64,000 nt of DNA, taken from positions 46,360,338 through 46,424,337 of the forward strand of contig CM055093.1 in the NCBI GenBank assembly GCA_029204225.1, written 5' to 3'. This DNA is from Diphasiastrum complanatum. Lineage: Eukaryota; Streptophyta; Lycopodiopsida; Lycopodiales; Lycopodiaceae. Under the pieces are notes generated by a model. That model worked only from the letters and a program-made list of their open reading frames with translations, was not told where the DNA came from and did no database searches. Below are positions 38,701 to 46,916 of this stretch, piece by piece (positions within the stretch are counted from its first letter, which is position 1; every line of letters starts with the position of its first letter). The position numbers and the translations under genes were made by a program.

Positions 38701-41079
38701 ATCACACTTCACCTAAAAAGAGATTGTTCGTTATAACATTACGAAGGCAAAGAAAAATCGTAAATTGTGCACTGAATTAGAGAACACTTTACTCTCTACA
38801 TAGAAGTCACAACCATTGGAAACTTTCATCACAATTCCGGGCAAAGAATTATGTTGCATCTTGCTCATAAAGCTATACTTACCTGTCACCCCAACTTTCA
38901 AAGAAAAAAAATAGGTTGCATATCAAGTATGCTTTCTCCAAGCAACAAAATCCTCATAAAGACGATCGATCACCACATGCAAATTGCCAATTTCACAAAA
39001 TACTTAAACCTAGAGAGTAAGGTTAAACCTTCTCCTAACTCTCTTAGTTTTGAGCTTTGATGGAATTTCAAACTTGCTGAGAACCAATCAAATATGTCAC
39101 GACATAACGTTGAGTGACAGAAAACAAGTTATATAAAGAGACAGACGGTTCAATTCAAACGAGGACACAACTAGATCCTTTCGAAAGATCTGGCATTTCA
39201 TATCCTGGCATTAATTTGAAAACAAAGATGCTACTAAAAAGTCACCCAAGATCTACTTCAATAAGTCTCAGTCATTTTATGCAACCAAGCACCCCTTAAA
39301 CAACTACTTAAACCGCCCAAAGAAATTAGTAGCTTTTGCTGATCATTTTCTTTTAGAGAGTTGCACAATATTCTGTGCGTAGCTTGAACTATCTATCAAC
39401 TAGGCAATGTTACTCAATTTGGTTGTTGCCATGAATTAGAGCTAGAAAACTTACGGGGAGTCTTCTATGACGAGACAACTGCTAGGCCTTGCTTTTAACA
39501 GTTTAGCAGCCTCCAAATATCTGGCAACCAAGGGTACACGCAACTTTCAACTAACCAACTGAATTCATGCTGACTGCAAAAAGGTTTGACATTAATTATT
39601 TACCAGAGCCTGAAAAGCTGTGAAATGACACTCACATTTCGGGAGAAGGCTTTCCCTCCTTTACCTCATCACCAGCAACAATAACTTTAAAAGATTCTAA
39701 CCAACCTGCAAAAATTGTGGTATATTCAACATTGAATGCATCAGAGTATGCTCAGCCTATTCATGTCATTTGTTAATCTGATACTAAAGTAAGCCCCTGA
39801 ACCAGCTTGCTGTCAGAAGTGATTTCGACATTGTACCAACAAAAGTTGAAGGAGCTTCTGACAATTGAAGCAATTATATATGCCATTCCGTGCATGTTTT
39901 AGCCCAGGAAACCAGTCAACCTGAGCATAACAAGTTACCCTTGTGTGTCTCTAGGGATGTGAGAATATTGATAGGTGCACTCAAGAATAGAACAGATATT
40001 TTGTTCAGGTACATGCTATTTTCAAGTAACAAAGTTCAGCTTTGAGTTAACGTTCGTGTCCACAAACCCACCCGGCTGATACGCAAGCTTTGACCGGATG
40101 TTTTTTGCGGGAGAGTTGGAAGCAAGCCCGATAGGTATCTTGTGAGCTCTTAAGTGTTTAAGAAGTCGAGTGGCACCAGGGAGCGCTTTTGCCCTAGACC
40201 ACCTGGCCACAATGATTCAAATATCATGAAGCAATCTAAAAAACAGGCCAATCAGAACATCCAGTCAACAGTGCCCCTAAACAATATGTAGAATTGACAC
40301 CCCATCCAACGAACATGACATAATAGCAAGTTCAAAATGACAAGCATAAAAACAGTTCCATCATTTAGAAGATTGTGGATTTGCTTACATGGTCTCAACA
40401 TGCGACAAAGTTTCGTCTAACAACTCATCAGCTGTACAAGGCAGCTCGTAATCTTCAACCAAGGATGCTGCTACTTCAAGAGGTCGTTTTCCTAATCGCT
40501 TAATGAGTCCTATTCCATCCCATTCCCATTTCTTCCCATACTTCCACACAATTTTTGCATAGACTTCATCCAGAAGTGTCTCTAGATGACAATGTCAACC
40601 ATCATACAAATATTACGTTGCAGCGGTCTGCAAGTGAGGAACTAACTGAAAATCAATGACAACTCCTTGAACATGATGCTTTGGTAGAGTTTTCAAAATT
40701 AAGAAGCAAAACGGCAATTCAAAGTCGAAATACTAGATCTAAAACTCCAACATAAGGAGGAACTTAAGAAGACATGCACAAAATTGCATAGAAAGAACTC
40801 CTTATGCGAAAGGCCCTCAACTTCATGCTAAAAGTTCTGCTCCCTCAACTTGTTGTGAAAAATGATATTATTGAAAATTTTACAATTGAATCACCATTCA
40901 AACAAACAAAGTTACAACGACTTGAGACATGAGCAATGTAACCTAGTAGGCACATTTGTTTGATCTTGAAATCCTAACAAACCCTTTAAAACACCTGTAT
41001 CAATGAGAGTGCCATCGAGGTCGAGGATGACATGATCTACAAGAGTGTTGGAGCAATTGGATGCAGGAGACCCTGCCAT
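17059..41079 (-). CDS. FMN/FHY: Bifunctional FMN hydrolase / riboflavin kinase, 10 exons, 391 aa
   Basis: Exons (minus): 41079-40995, 40581-40389, 40202-40072, 39705-39636, 39520-39455, 18941-18781, 18338-18243, 18095-17944, 17735-17652, 17196-17059. Every junction is GT-AG, every phase matches, and the frame is open to the stop. The N-terminal half is a HAD phosphatase: motif I DLDGT (D20, D22), motif II LASNS (S121), motif III GKPSPE (K155) and motif IV IEDS (D180). The C-terminal half is riboflavin kinase: GRGSKVLGIPTAN (PTAN 266-269), GWAGLSNRGVYKMVMS, EPWLLHDF and DFYGEELRL. In plants this fusion hydrolyses FMN and also phosphorylates riboflavin; the Arabidopsis homologue, as I recall it, is about 379 aa. 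Intron 5 (18942-39454) is 20.5 kb and full of transposons. The ATG at 41079 matches the family start, but the frame is open further upstream to a possible acceptor at 41120/41121, so a 5' UTR intron or an N-terminal extension is possible. Confidence 0.95.
19140..21080. other. Intronic sequence without recognised element
   Basis: Contains a short TG run (20148-20173). Open frames on the minus strand at 20028-20655 have no motif or splice support. Confidence 0.45.
21090..21240. repeat. Palindrome-rich cluster 1, word GGTTCGAACC
   Basis: Variants of the self-complementary word occur densely: ACGGTTCAAACC, ATCGAACCGT, GGGGTTCAAACC, GATTCGAACCGA and CCGGTTGAA. An A-rich tract (21317-21332) lies within 100 bp. 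No coding role is visible. Confidence 0.6.
21390..23010 (+). mobile_element. LINE (non-LTR) endonuclease-linker/RT fragment, decayed
   Basis: Plus-strand frames, broken by stops and indels, show a linker PPWFDEEC (about 21645), RSFPSSWCTNIIHPI-like RT motif (about 22135-22180), FDFR+AFDFVPR (about 22385), then RLRDLGISNDIV and ITIGVKQGCSLFPTLFGLYI (about 22545-22605). The catalytic motif LYADDVVLVS follows at about 22670-22700. The order matches LINE RT. The YADD box survives although the reading frame does not. It is related to the minus-strand LINE at 30-33 kb, which has the same GVKQGC and DFRKAFD words. Confidence 0.85.
23020..24890. other. Intronic stretch, mostly unassigned, contains palindrome cluster 2
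   Basis: Apart from the cluster near 24225-24290, I recognise no element or gene here. Confidence 0.45.
24200..24290. repeat. Palindrome-rich cluster 2, word GTTCCGGAAC
   Basis: A T-rich tract (24210-24222) is followed by GGTTCCGACGTTCTGGAACG, CTCGTTCCGGAACCC, and CCAGAACGGCGTTCTG. The same words recur in cluster 4 at 43580-43760. Confidence 0.65.
24900..26460 (+). mobile_element. Ty3/gypsy pol fragment (RNase H to integrase)
   Basis: Plus-strand frames show the RT-RNase H connection (FAWSNDCQIVF, then PVLCLPNFDKPFIIEIDAS, 24955-25075), then YSTNEKQFFDIIHAMKN and HYKHGKSNASINALS (about 25310-25352), where a CT microsatellite begins. The integrase core start WINISMDFIMGLPHTQRGYD lies at 26267-26326 and ends in a stop. 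The order matches gypsy pol. It is inactive. Confidence 0.8.
25352..25436. repeat. (CT)n microsatellite inside gypsy pol
   Basis: A pure CT run of 85 bp, starting exactly where the conserved ALSR end of RNase H would be encoded. Confidence 0.97.
26640..29170 (-). mobile_element. Ty3/gypsy element (gag end, protease, RT, RNase H), decayed
   Basis: On the minus strand the order is: degenerate zinc knuckle FLCRKPRHMARSCPK (about 29000-29045), aspartic protease motif LDGGSTH (28787-28807), and RT fingers with WGAHVLSVTKKDGGLLMC and AKYFTKIKQG (about 27880-28070). Then come EEHVKAVIGVL, KLYAEETKCEFLKEELLYL and IDYEKIKAVVKWP (about 27450-27700), and an RNase H piece ESKKLSN...RYTNQEKELLVVIHA (about 27155-27250). 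Numerous stops and shifts. It faces the plus-strand gypsy fragment at 24.9-26.4 kb. Confidence 0.85.
29170..29680. other. Possible leader/LTR side of the preceding gypsy element, unassigned
   Basis: This lies upstream of the gag end on the minus strand. No PBS word was found, so the LTR cannot be placed. Confidence 0.3.
29685..29738. repeat. (GA)n then (GAA)n microsatellite at a LINE 3' end
   Basis: A GA run (29685-29722) passes into GAA repeats (29723-29738) and then directly into the LINE terminal sequence CTTTACTAATGTC. On the LINE's strand this is a TTC/CT tail. Confidence 0.9.
29741..30220 (-). mobile_element. 3' end of a second related LINE copy
   Basis: The terminal stretch (29741-29880) matches 30222-30400 in word order: GCTTTA[CT]TAATGTC, ATAAAAGACA-like words, AAGTGTGT, GGAGCGT and ACATACAAGA-like words. 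So two related LINE 3' ends lie head to tail about 480 bp apart. No continuous frame remains. Confidence 0.6.
30222..32985 (-). mobile_element. LINE (non-LTR) RT and C-terminal zinc-knuckle region, decayed
   Basis: The minus strand from 32985 down shows NYRTIMISHTLAKLYYS (32547-32600), then an open stretch at 32522-31977 with VDFRKAFDSV, ERVLARFRDE and TIGVKQGCPLSSTLFALHI. After a shift comes LLYADDVILLSSS (about 32085-32125). Then AETWCPDQSRGSWRDITRLQ and PSVPHDIILAEF (31568-31855). A C-terminal knuckle CRICSLGEIEDEEHFIFRC with YYEIRRQYHCLYRD ends the ORF region (30840-30930). Elements of this type encode one long polyprotein of endonuclease, RT and CCHC; the endonuclease is missing. The C-terminal module appears twice (see findings). 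Confidence 0.88.
32990..34790. other. Intronic stretch without recognised gene
   Basis: AT-rich. Open frames at 33390-33852 and 34014-34232 lack motifs. The last 700 bp may be the leader of the orphan ORF that follows. Confidence 0.4.
34797..35340 (+). pseudogene. Orphan plus-strand ORF, family not recognised
   Basis: The plus strand carries a coding-like stretch starting near an ATG at 34801 (MAEDNAGLEG), with stops at 34855 and about 34989, then an open frame from 35052. Legible pieces are EEKKEKKPEGSEENLR-like charged sequence, MDLWNKVPSFDSKLALWQFL, and QWWHPRSSFRLIHQYPTRRR. It is rich in Trp and Arg. The frame stays open to 35612, but beyond about 35340 the opposite strand carries gypsy gag, so that part is probably antisense read-through. 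I cannot name the family; an undescribed transposon protein is likely. Confidence 0.35.
35340..36363 (-). mobile_element. Ty3/gypsy gag, decayed
   Basis: The minus strand begins near MASTSNTSQDPQRLDVVCSK (36363). It continues with the gag core ESAQRWWRKVEKDDVVPTTW (about 35925-35990), LKQGNLSMHDHVDKVLRGF (about 35800-35855), FVEGLRESIHPF (about 35720-35750), and GRGP-like sequence. It ends with a possible knuckle LCF-C-LGQH near 35350-35400. This is the standard retrotransposon gag layout, split over several frames. It belongs with the PBS and LTR to its right. Protease and pol are not present downstream. Confidence 0.8.
36961..36973 (-). promoter_or_regulatory. Primer binding site of the gypsy gag element
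   Basis: The minus strand reads TGGTATCAGAGTG, complementary to initiator Met tRNA with minor change. It is two bases inside the LTR end TGAACA. Confidence 0.75.
36976..37530 (-). mobile_element. Probable 5' LTR of the gypsy gag element
   Basis: This stretch lies upstream of the PBS on the minus strand. The inner end is TGTTCACAC on the plus strand (…GTGTGAACA on the element strand). It contains an internal 85-bp duplication (37276-37430). The outer edge is estimated. Confidence 0.5.
37276..37430. repeat. Internal LTR tandem duplication, period about 85 bp
   Basis: Two copies share TTGTCACTCAT/GTGTCACTCATG, GAGCATATG, CCACGT/ACACGTG and CCAGTC. The second copy creates a perfect ACACGTGT palindrome, a G-box/ABRE-like word. 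Confidence 0.75.
37730..38135. repeat. Pyrimidine-rich (CT) low-complexity tract, about 400 bp
   Basis: Nearly all C and T on the plus strand with irregular CTTCTC, CCCTC and CCTTACC words. On the FMN/FHY transcript strand this is purine-rich. It is not a simple microsatellite. Confidence 0.85.
38140..39440. other. Intron 5 sequence next to exon 5, no element recognised
   Basis: AT-rich. Open frames at 38851-39299 (+) lack motifs and run antisense to the gene. Confidence 0.45.
39455..41079 (-). CDS. FMN/FHY: FMN/FHY exons 1-5, HAD phosphatase N-terminal block
   Basis: These five exons (85, 193, 131, 70 and 66 bp) code for residues 1-182 and carry all four HAD motifs. Introns here are short (150-500 bp). 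Exon 2 gives LVEDYELPC and exon 4 FKVIVAGDEVKEGKPSPE, both diagnostic of the plant enzyme. A TA dinucleotide run (41131-41152) lies about 50 bp upstream of the ATG and may be part of a 5' UTR intron. Confidence 0.93.
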
Positions 41080-41159
41080 TAGCGTTCCGGAAACCTGGTT
41101 GGAGTTATCCAATAGATTCCTGCATACACGTTATATATATATATATATATATCGGTACT

Positions 41160-41815
41160 TCACGCCTCTTCCACACAAAATGATACAATTATTGGAGAAT
41201 AGCTAGAACATAAAATCTTATTTGCTAGGTAAAACTGCTACAAAAGATATTCTTATTTTCCTGCATCATTTTTTTTTAGAGGTGCTCTTAACAATGCTGT
41301 CCACTAGGTATATAGTAAGAAATCACCCAGTTAACCACATAAAGCATGACGATAAAACTTACAGCTTTGAACGAAAGTCATAACTGGCTTTGTGAAAGAG
41401 CATACAAAGACCGGCAATGGCAACATAATTTTGCTAGAACCCGCACGATGCTCTATGGAACATTAAATTCACAACCTATAGGTCCTTACCACTAGCCTAA
41501 ACTCAGATTCTCAAAGACATGGCCTTGGATGGACAAAGCCAAAACAGTTGCCATAGTAAGTTTTGATATGCATTTTTTCCAACAATACATAAATCCTACA
41601 AGATCTTAATGGGTTGTACAGGCCATAGCTGCTAGTTTGAGTTGGGTGTCAACCTTCTTGTCGGCAAATATATAATTATTTTTTAATTTTTCAAAATCTC
41701 CCCATGTGTAGGTTACCATACTTTAATGTGCTAATTTTTCTTTGACAATGGCTGCCTCCATCTCTCTAGTGGGCCTCTTTAAAGGCATATGTGCTTTCAT
41801 ATGGATATAGATAGT
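41160..41815 (-). other. Upstream region of FMN/FHY, no gene recognised
   Basis: This should hold the 5' UTR and promoter. If the acceptor at 41120/41121 is used, part of it is a 5' UTR intron. No clear TATA context could be fixed. Confidence 0.4.
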
Positions 41816-41817
41816 TG

Positions 41818-42300
41818 CACTGCGTTTCTGGAAACGCGTTCAGAAACGCGGTTCAGAAACGCGTTTCTGGATTCTGGTAGCGTTTCTCGAAAATGTGTTT
41901 TTTTTGTTTTTGTTTTCTTGATTTTTTTTGTGGTCAATATGGGTATCAGATGAAAGCTCTAATTAAGAGCATTACATCTGTATAGTTTGCCGAATGTTTC
42001 GGGTACATGATGGTTCAGTTCAGGTTCATTAATCCATGTTGGGTTCTGTCAAGGATAAAAATTCAAAACTAACCTCTAGCCTGTTCGTGACGATAACAGA
42101 TGGTTCCAATGGGACAGAGACAAAAAACTGTAGAGCAATTGTACCTCGCTTTTTGCTTCGGGACCCCCCCCGACGACAATAGCAGGGGAGGCAGCCCCCC
42201 GTAGATAAAAATGGGGGTCCAAATGCGCGCCGATAAGGGCCCAATATTTATGCCCCCAACTGTATGCACAATGCACTCACATCTCCAATGAAATGATTGC
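41818..42300. mobile_element. Palindrome-rich cluster 3 with a GC-rich downstream segment
   Basis: GTTTCTGGAAACGCG, TCAGAAACGCGG and CAGAAACGCGTTTCTGG (about 41824-41870) are followed by a T-rich tract (41898-41940). A segment follows with C/G runs (ACCCCCCCCG, GCAGCCCCCCG, 42160-42235). The minus strand is open in three frames over the GC-rich part, a composition effect. It looks like a non-autonomous repeat of unknown class. Confidence 0.45.
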
Positions 42301-43570
42301 AAAAGTGATCATCATCCATAGAGTTGATAGCCCAAACTATAGCATTAACATTTACTGAGAACCAGAGCATATAACAACCAAATAGCTAATGAAATAAGAT
42401 CTGTTTGTGCCCTATCTACTGCACTTTTGAGAGGCAAAACGCTGGCAGCTCGGGTTTTTTTATTGATTTCCTTGAAAATGCTTGAGAATTATCTAGAGGA
42501 AAGATATTCATTTGTGTACCCATGCTTTTCAGTTTTTGAGTGATGGAAAAATGTTCTACATTAAGGCAGTTCATTTCATTGCCGGTGTGCAAATCTGATA
42601 ATTGATCCACAAGCACCTAATATGTGATCTACAAAGCACATGCTTATTTTCTAGCTTGATGTGTAGGTTTAACTTCAAACATAAACACCTACGATAAAAT
42701 CAACCATCCACAACTCTCCTGAACATAAGGGCTTGTAGCGTGTGTTGTGCTGGGATGTATCTCTGACCATGGAAATGCGTGCCAGTGAGTGAAAGCCCAA
42801 TGTAATGGCCAAATTGTATGGGACACCGTTTATCATAGGAGGATTGCTTAGGCCAGTTGGTGTGAATAGCTTCGGTGTATGGGGATGAGTTGGAAAATGA
42901 TACTATAGATGGACATTAAGTCAAGTGCTCTTCTTCATCACAATAGACACAAAAAATGTCCCAAAAAAAATTCATGAATTTGTCAAGGTCGTCATAAAAG
43001 GCAGGCACATGACCTTTTGAAAAGTATGAAATGTATACCCTACCCCAAAGGACACCACCATGTGAATTTTTTAGTCCTTGGCAATTCTGATCTGATTGTG
43101 TCGTTGAAATCGTCCAAAAGAATATACATTTCATAACGGCATGGCAAAAGGAAATGATCCTTCATTGTAAAGGCATTCGACTTATTGTAGTCAGAGGTTT
43201 CAATTCTTCTTTGGTCTGAATTCAAGATAGCCACGCACACTTATGGTTGGTGCAATCTCTGTCCTCATAGAAGGTAGGTGATTTGACACTCCTCCTCCAC
43301 ATGTTGGCCATCATGGGCCCAGTTTTGGATATCTTGGTAAGACTAATGACTGAGGAATTAGGAAGAGATAGGTTTCATATCTTAGAAAAATTTCAGGAAT
43401 AACATCATGCAAGCAAGAACAATACTTGAATTGAGAGAAAGTTTGTTGGTGGCAACAACTCAACACTTGGATTGGGCCTTGACATATCAGGTTTAAGACT
43501 CAAAAAAACTTTTCTTGGCACAATGGTTGTGAAGGTTCTTGAAATATATCTTTTTGTGGGCTATATATGG
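42300..43570. other. Stretch without recognised gene
   Basis: Minus-strand open frames at 42916-43240 look weakly coding but match nothing I recognise. Confidence 0.4.
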
Positions 43571-43574
43571 AACT

Positions 43575-43765
43575 TAGAAGCCCGTTCCGACCAAAATGGG
43601 TCGGAACGTTCCGTTCCAAACATTCCATACGTTCTGGAACGTTCCTGGTCGGAACGAAATTCATAAAAATTTAATTATTTTAATGAATTAAATCCTTTGT
43701 GAAGAAAACGTATTTTTTTTATTTTTTATAAGGGCATCGTTCCGGAACGGGCAACTAAGATATGG
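43575..43765. repeat. Palindrome-rich cluster 4, word GTTCCGGAACG
   Basis: CCCGTTCCGACC, GGTCGGAACGTTCCG, GTTCTGGAACGTTCC and GGTCGGAACG (43580-43660) come first. A T-rich tract (43712-43728) and CGTTCCGGAACGGGC (43738-43752) follow. CCCGTTCCG at one end and CGGAACGGG at the other make a terminal inverted pair about 170 bp apart. Confidence 0.65.
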
Positions 43766-43959
43766 AAGCTTGATTACTACAATTTCTGGTTTCACTTATC
43801 GCATCATGCTGTCAGAGACCTATTTGTATTTAAAACTATTAATAATTAGAGTTTATGCTGATGATTATGCTTTGGATCATCCATTGAGGTGTTCACTGTT
43901 GAATTGTGGCAATGGTCTCATAAGGAGGGCTAACATGGCTAGCTAGCACTTGCATCTGT

Positions 43960-44195
43960 ATTAGGCCTATGTTTCTCATTCAAGACTGTATACATTCTTT
44001 GAATTTTCTCACACTTCATAATTGACAATTATAAAAAGGGTAATAGCTTGTGCTCAGCCTGGCACTGCATATGTTGTAGTCCTTTGTTTCTTGTTCAAGA
44101 CTATAATTTACTCTTTCATTTTTGTCACACTTTTATGATCCAACATGTTACAAATGGTTTTAGCTTGCACTCAGATTTGGTCTGCCACTTTTCTC
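43960..44195. repeat. Diverged tandem duplication, period about 119 bp
   Basis: Both copies contain TTTGTTTCTTGTTCAAGACT-like, TTTGTCACACTT-like and GGTTTTAGCTTGCACTCAG-like words in order. Confidence 0.65.
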
Positions 44196-44199
44196 CTTA

Positions 44200-45340
44200 A
44201 AGTTGCAAGAAAGGTTAGGAATTAGATGAAACTAGCTCTTTTTGCCTGTACAATTGGACATTCAAACTTTCCCGTCACAGCAACCAAATGGAGTAGTCCA
44301 TGACAAGACTGAACCGCTGAGTAGAAGGGAAAAGAAGTTTTGTAACTGCCATATTGGATATATTTACAGCTCACTGTTCGTGTTTCCCTCAACTAATGTC
44401 TACAATGCAACTTTTAAAGTAGAAACAGGAAGCTTATATGCTTTAAAATGCATAGAACCCTAAAAGGTCAACAATTATAATTTTCACTCTATCTGACAAG
44501 AGAATCATAAACAATAAACAGGCAGACATTGTTGAGGAGCGGTTGCAAAACTGATGCTCAATGGCTCATCTGCTTGTAACTAATTTCAGCTTTTGCTTTA
44601 GCGAGATTCCACAGTGCAGATTTTCAGACCACAGGTTGCACAAGAAAAAAGCCTTTGAGATTCTGCAGAAATGAAACATTTCAGATTTTTTCTCTCATCA
44701 GCCCTCTCATCCAACCAATCACTGTGTATGATGTTTCAAATAAATGTTTATCAATTGACTTCAAGCAAATGCTATGGCATGACCTGTCCATGAAAGAAAG
44801 AAAGAGAACCTGTGAACTCCCACGCAGATGTCACGGTCAGTGCCAAATCTCACACATGAATCTGTTGTTGAAAGGTGCAGTGAGCTCTCTCACTCTTTGT
44901 CTGCGCATTTTGATACATTTATGCTCCTACATGGATTTATCGCATATACTTATATGTCTATTTGTGAAATTAGAATATATCGAATTTCACAAACCTAAAT
45001 TGAAAAGTCAGTGATGTCATAAGGTGAAGCTTAGAAACAATATACATGCCACCAAAAAAGTCAAAGGATAGAATTCAATCAACAAAAAATCTTAGCCAAA
45101 CATCATTGCTTTGGGGAATCCGGATTCTCTTGGGTAGACCCAAGTTGACTAAGAAGCAAATGACAATCACTAAGAAGAAAGATAATTTTTGGACTGCTCA
45201 TTAGTCATCGTTGTTTGGTAATAGCTCAGTTATGGGAGGCATGGGAGGCATGGGCAATGGTTAGGTTTGTTGCAAATTTATTTCGGTACCTTTTTCCTAT
45301 TTTTAAACAATAGGGGACAGGTATGTGCCATACACCCTCT
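44200..45340. other. AT-rich stretch with no recognised gene
   Basis: Open frames at 44242-44463 and 44655-45014 have no motif or splice support. Confidence 0.45.
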
Positions 45341-45352
45341 GATAATCAATCC

Positions 45353-45540
45353 CCGGGGGGGGGCAGGAAAATTGTTTTTATTTCATTTTGGGCATGTGGG
45401 AGTGAGCGAGGAGGGGCCTGTATTTTTTTTTTTTTGAAAAAAAAAATTTGCAAAAGGGTGGATGCATCCATCCCCGAACGCACCCCTAGCACGTCTGCGC
45501 CCAGACACAGACGCGCGTCTGCGTCCAGGATCCGCTTCCT
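45353..45540. repeat. Palindrome-rich cluster 5, word CAGACGCGCGTCTG
   Basis: A G run (45354-45363) and a T13/A10 tract (45424-45449) are followed by GGATGCATCC, GTCTGCGCCCAGACAC and CAGACGCGCGTCTGCGTCC (45471-45530). The layout, a homopolymer tract beside a cluster of one self-complementary word, is like clusters 2-4 although the word differs. Confidence 0.55.
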
Positions 45541-45690
45541 TAGATTCAAATAAATAATAAAAAATAGATAAAATACAAAATACTAGAAACAAAGAGCTCC
45601 TTAGCTCCCCACTTTTCTGAATTCCATTATTAATCAAAAGCTAAAACACCAAAAGATTCTAAAAGAGTTTGAACTTTTCTCATGATTTTC

Positions 45691-46340
45691 TTAAATAAGT
45701 AGCATAATTATTAGATTGCTTAACTCGTCTACAAAAGCACCTTTACTAATACAAAGACGAGAAAACATGTATAATCGAGAAGTGATCACTCCATATTCAA
45801 TAGAATCATAAATATTTGAAGAAATGTGACGCATGCAGATCATGTTCAAGCTATTGTATTCTTGGTGCAGACTTTTATCAAAAATATCAAACAATAAACC
45901 TGACCTAGCCTGCCTCATAGAAAGGTCTAAAAAATTGTACTTGTCATCATTAGTTGTACAATTAAGTTCGCATAAGTCTTTAGGATAGATCCCTCCACCA
46001 AAAACGTTAGGGTCTTTACATAGAAAACTAACAAAATTAGGAAGATCATGAACAAATAAGTCATCAATATATCTTCTAACCAGGGTTAATTTATGCAATA
46101 AGATGGGACAAGTACCACAAGATACTAATCTTTGTATTAATTCAAATTCATCAAGGAAAAGATCAAAGTTAGCTAGACAAAAAACACAATTAGTACTTGT
46201 GGGAACACCTATCCTTTGTTGAAAAAGGTGAATCGCCTAGAGAAATATGCAAGTTATCCAAGAGTAAGTGCAACCAAGAACAAACATCCTCAGCATCAAC
46301 AACTTAAGTAAATCTTTTCTTCTTTGAATCAATGTCTTGA
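45691..46340 (-). mobile_element. Penelope-like element reverse transcriptase fragment
   Basis: A minus-strand frame with no stop runs from about 46230 to 45691. In order: FQQRIGVPTSTNC (the G-I-P-M-G-T-N-C position), FLDEFELIQRLV, RRYIDDLFV (catalytic YIDD, 46055-46080), PNFVSFL, IYPKDLCELNCTT, YNFLDLSM, LLFDIFDKSL and YGVITSRLYMFSRLCIS. A block LLDNLHISLGDSPF lies just upstream in a shifted frame. This motif string (GIPMGTNC...FRYIDDL...YP-L-L--TN...FLDL-I...DKR...YG---S) is that of Penelope-like RTs rather than LINE, copia or gypsy RT. No GIY-YIG endonuclease or LTR-like repeat was seen. Confidence 0.75.
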
Positions 46341-46915
46341 CTTTTGTTCTTAAGCCAACAAAACTCAAAATGCAAAGCACTCTTTTCAACTTACAAAGCT
46401 TTGCATTGAGTGCCCTTTATGGCAATCTCTCCTTAAAAAACATGATCCTTGAGATTTTCCACTCAAGTTTGATTCTTTTGATACTTTGCCCTTTTAAATA
46501 CATTTTGAATCTTTGAATCTAAATTCACATGTATTGGTTTGAATCTAATTGTAACTATGCTGCAGCTCAGTAGCTTTGCTCCTTAGCGCCATGATGGCTG
46601 ACTCTGTGCTAGAGTTTGAGCATGTTGGTTTCTATGAAGATGCATGAAAGCTAATCTGGACATATACTTGCCACTGCTGAGAGCTGATGATGGAGTGCTG
46701 CATGTAGTCCGTTCTGTGCATGGATTTGATGTTCCTGGGTGCTTACTAATTTTCCTCTGTATGCAACACATTAACCAAAAGCAATACCTGCTCTTAGGAA
46801 CTGTAGCAAATGCACTCAGGTTTTTGAGGCAAGATGTGTATCAATTTTTATTTTGAAAAATACCTGCTCTCAGGAACAGTAGCAACTGCACTTGCTTCAT
46901 TGTATTTGAAACACC
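46340..46915. other. No gene recognised; may include more of the Penelope-like element
   Basis: The first 100 bp may encode the N-terminal RT part in broken frames. The rest is unassigned. ACCTGCTCT[TC]AGGAAC[TA]GTAGCAA recurs at about 46787 and 46862, a short duplication next to the SINE dimer. Confidence 0.4.
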
Positions 46916-46916
46916 C

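Larger units (their letters stand above)
18942..39454 (-). other. FMN/FHY intron 5, 20.5 kb, transposon-filled
   Basis: The donor (CCCC|GTAAG at 39454/39453) and acceptor (ACAG|GACC at 18943/18942) define the ends. Inside are, from low to high coordinates, unassigned sequence (19.1-21.1 kb), a palindrome cluster, a LINE (+), unassigned sequence, another palindrome cluster, a gypsy (+), a gypsy (-), two LINE copies (-), an orphan ORF, a gypsy gag/PBS/LTR (-) and a 400-bp pyrimidine tract. Elements in both orientations indicate repeated independent insertions. Confidence 0.9.

Noticed and set aside
42029-42302. Three overlapping minus-strand open frames
   Set aside because: Open in all three phases over a GC-rich segment with C/G runs; a composition effect with no motif.
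42916-43240. Minus-strand coding-like stretch
   Set aside because: Readable pieces are split between frames and match no family or splice pattern I can support.
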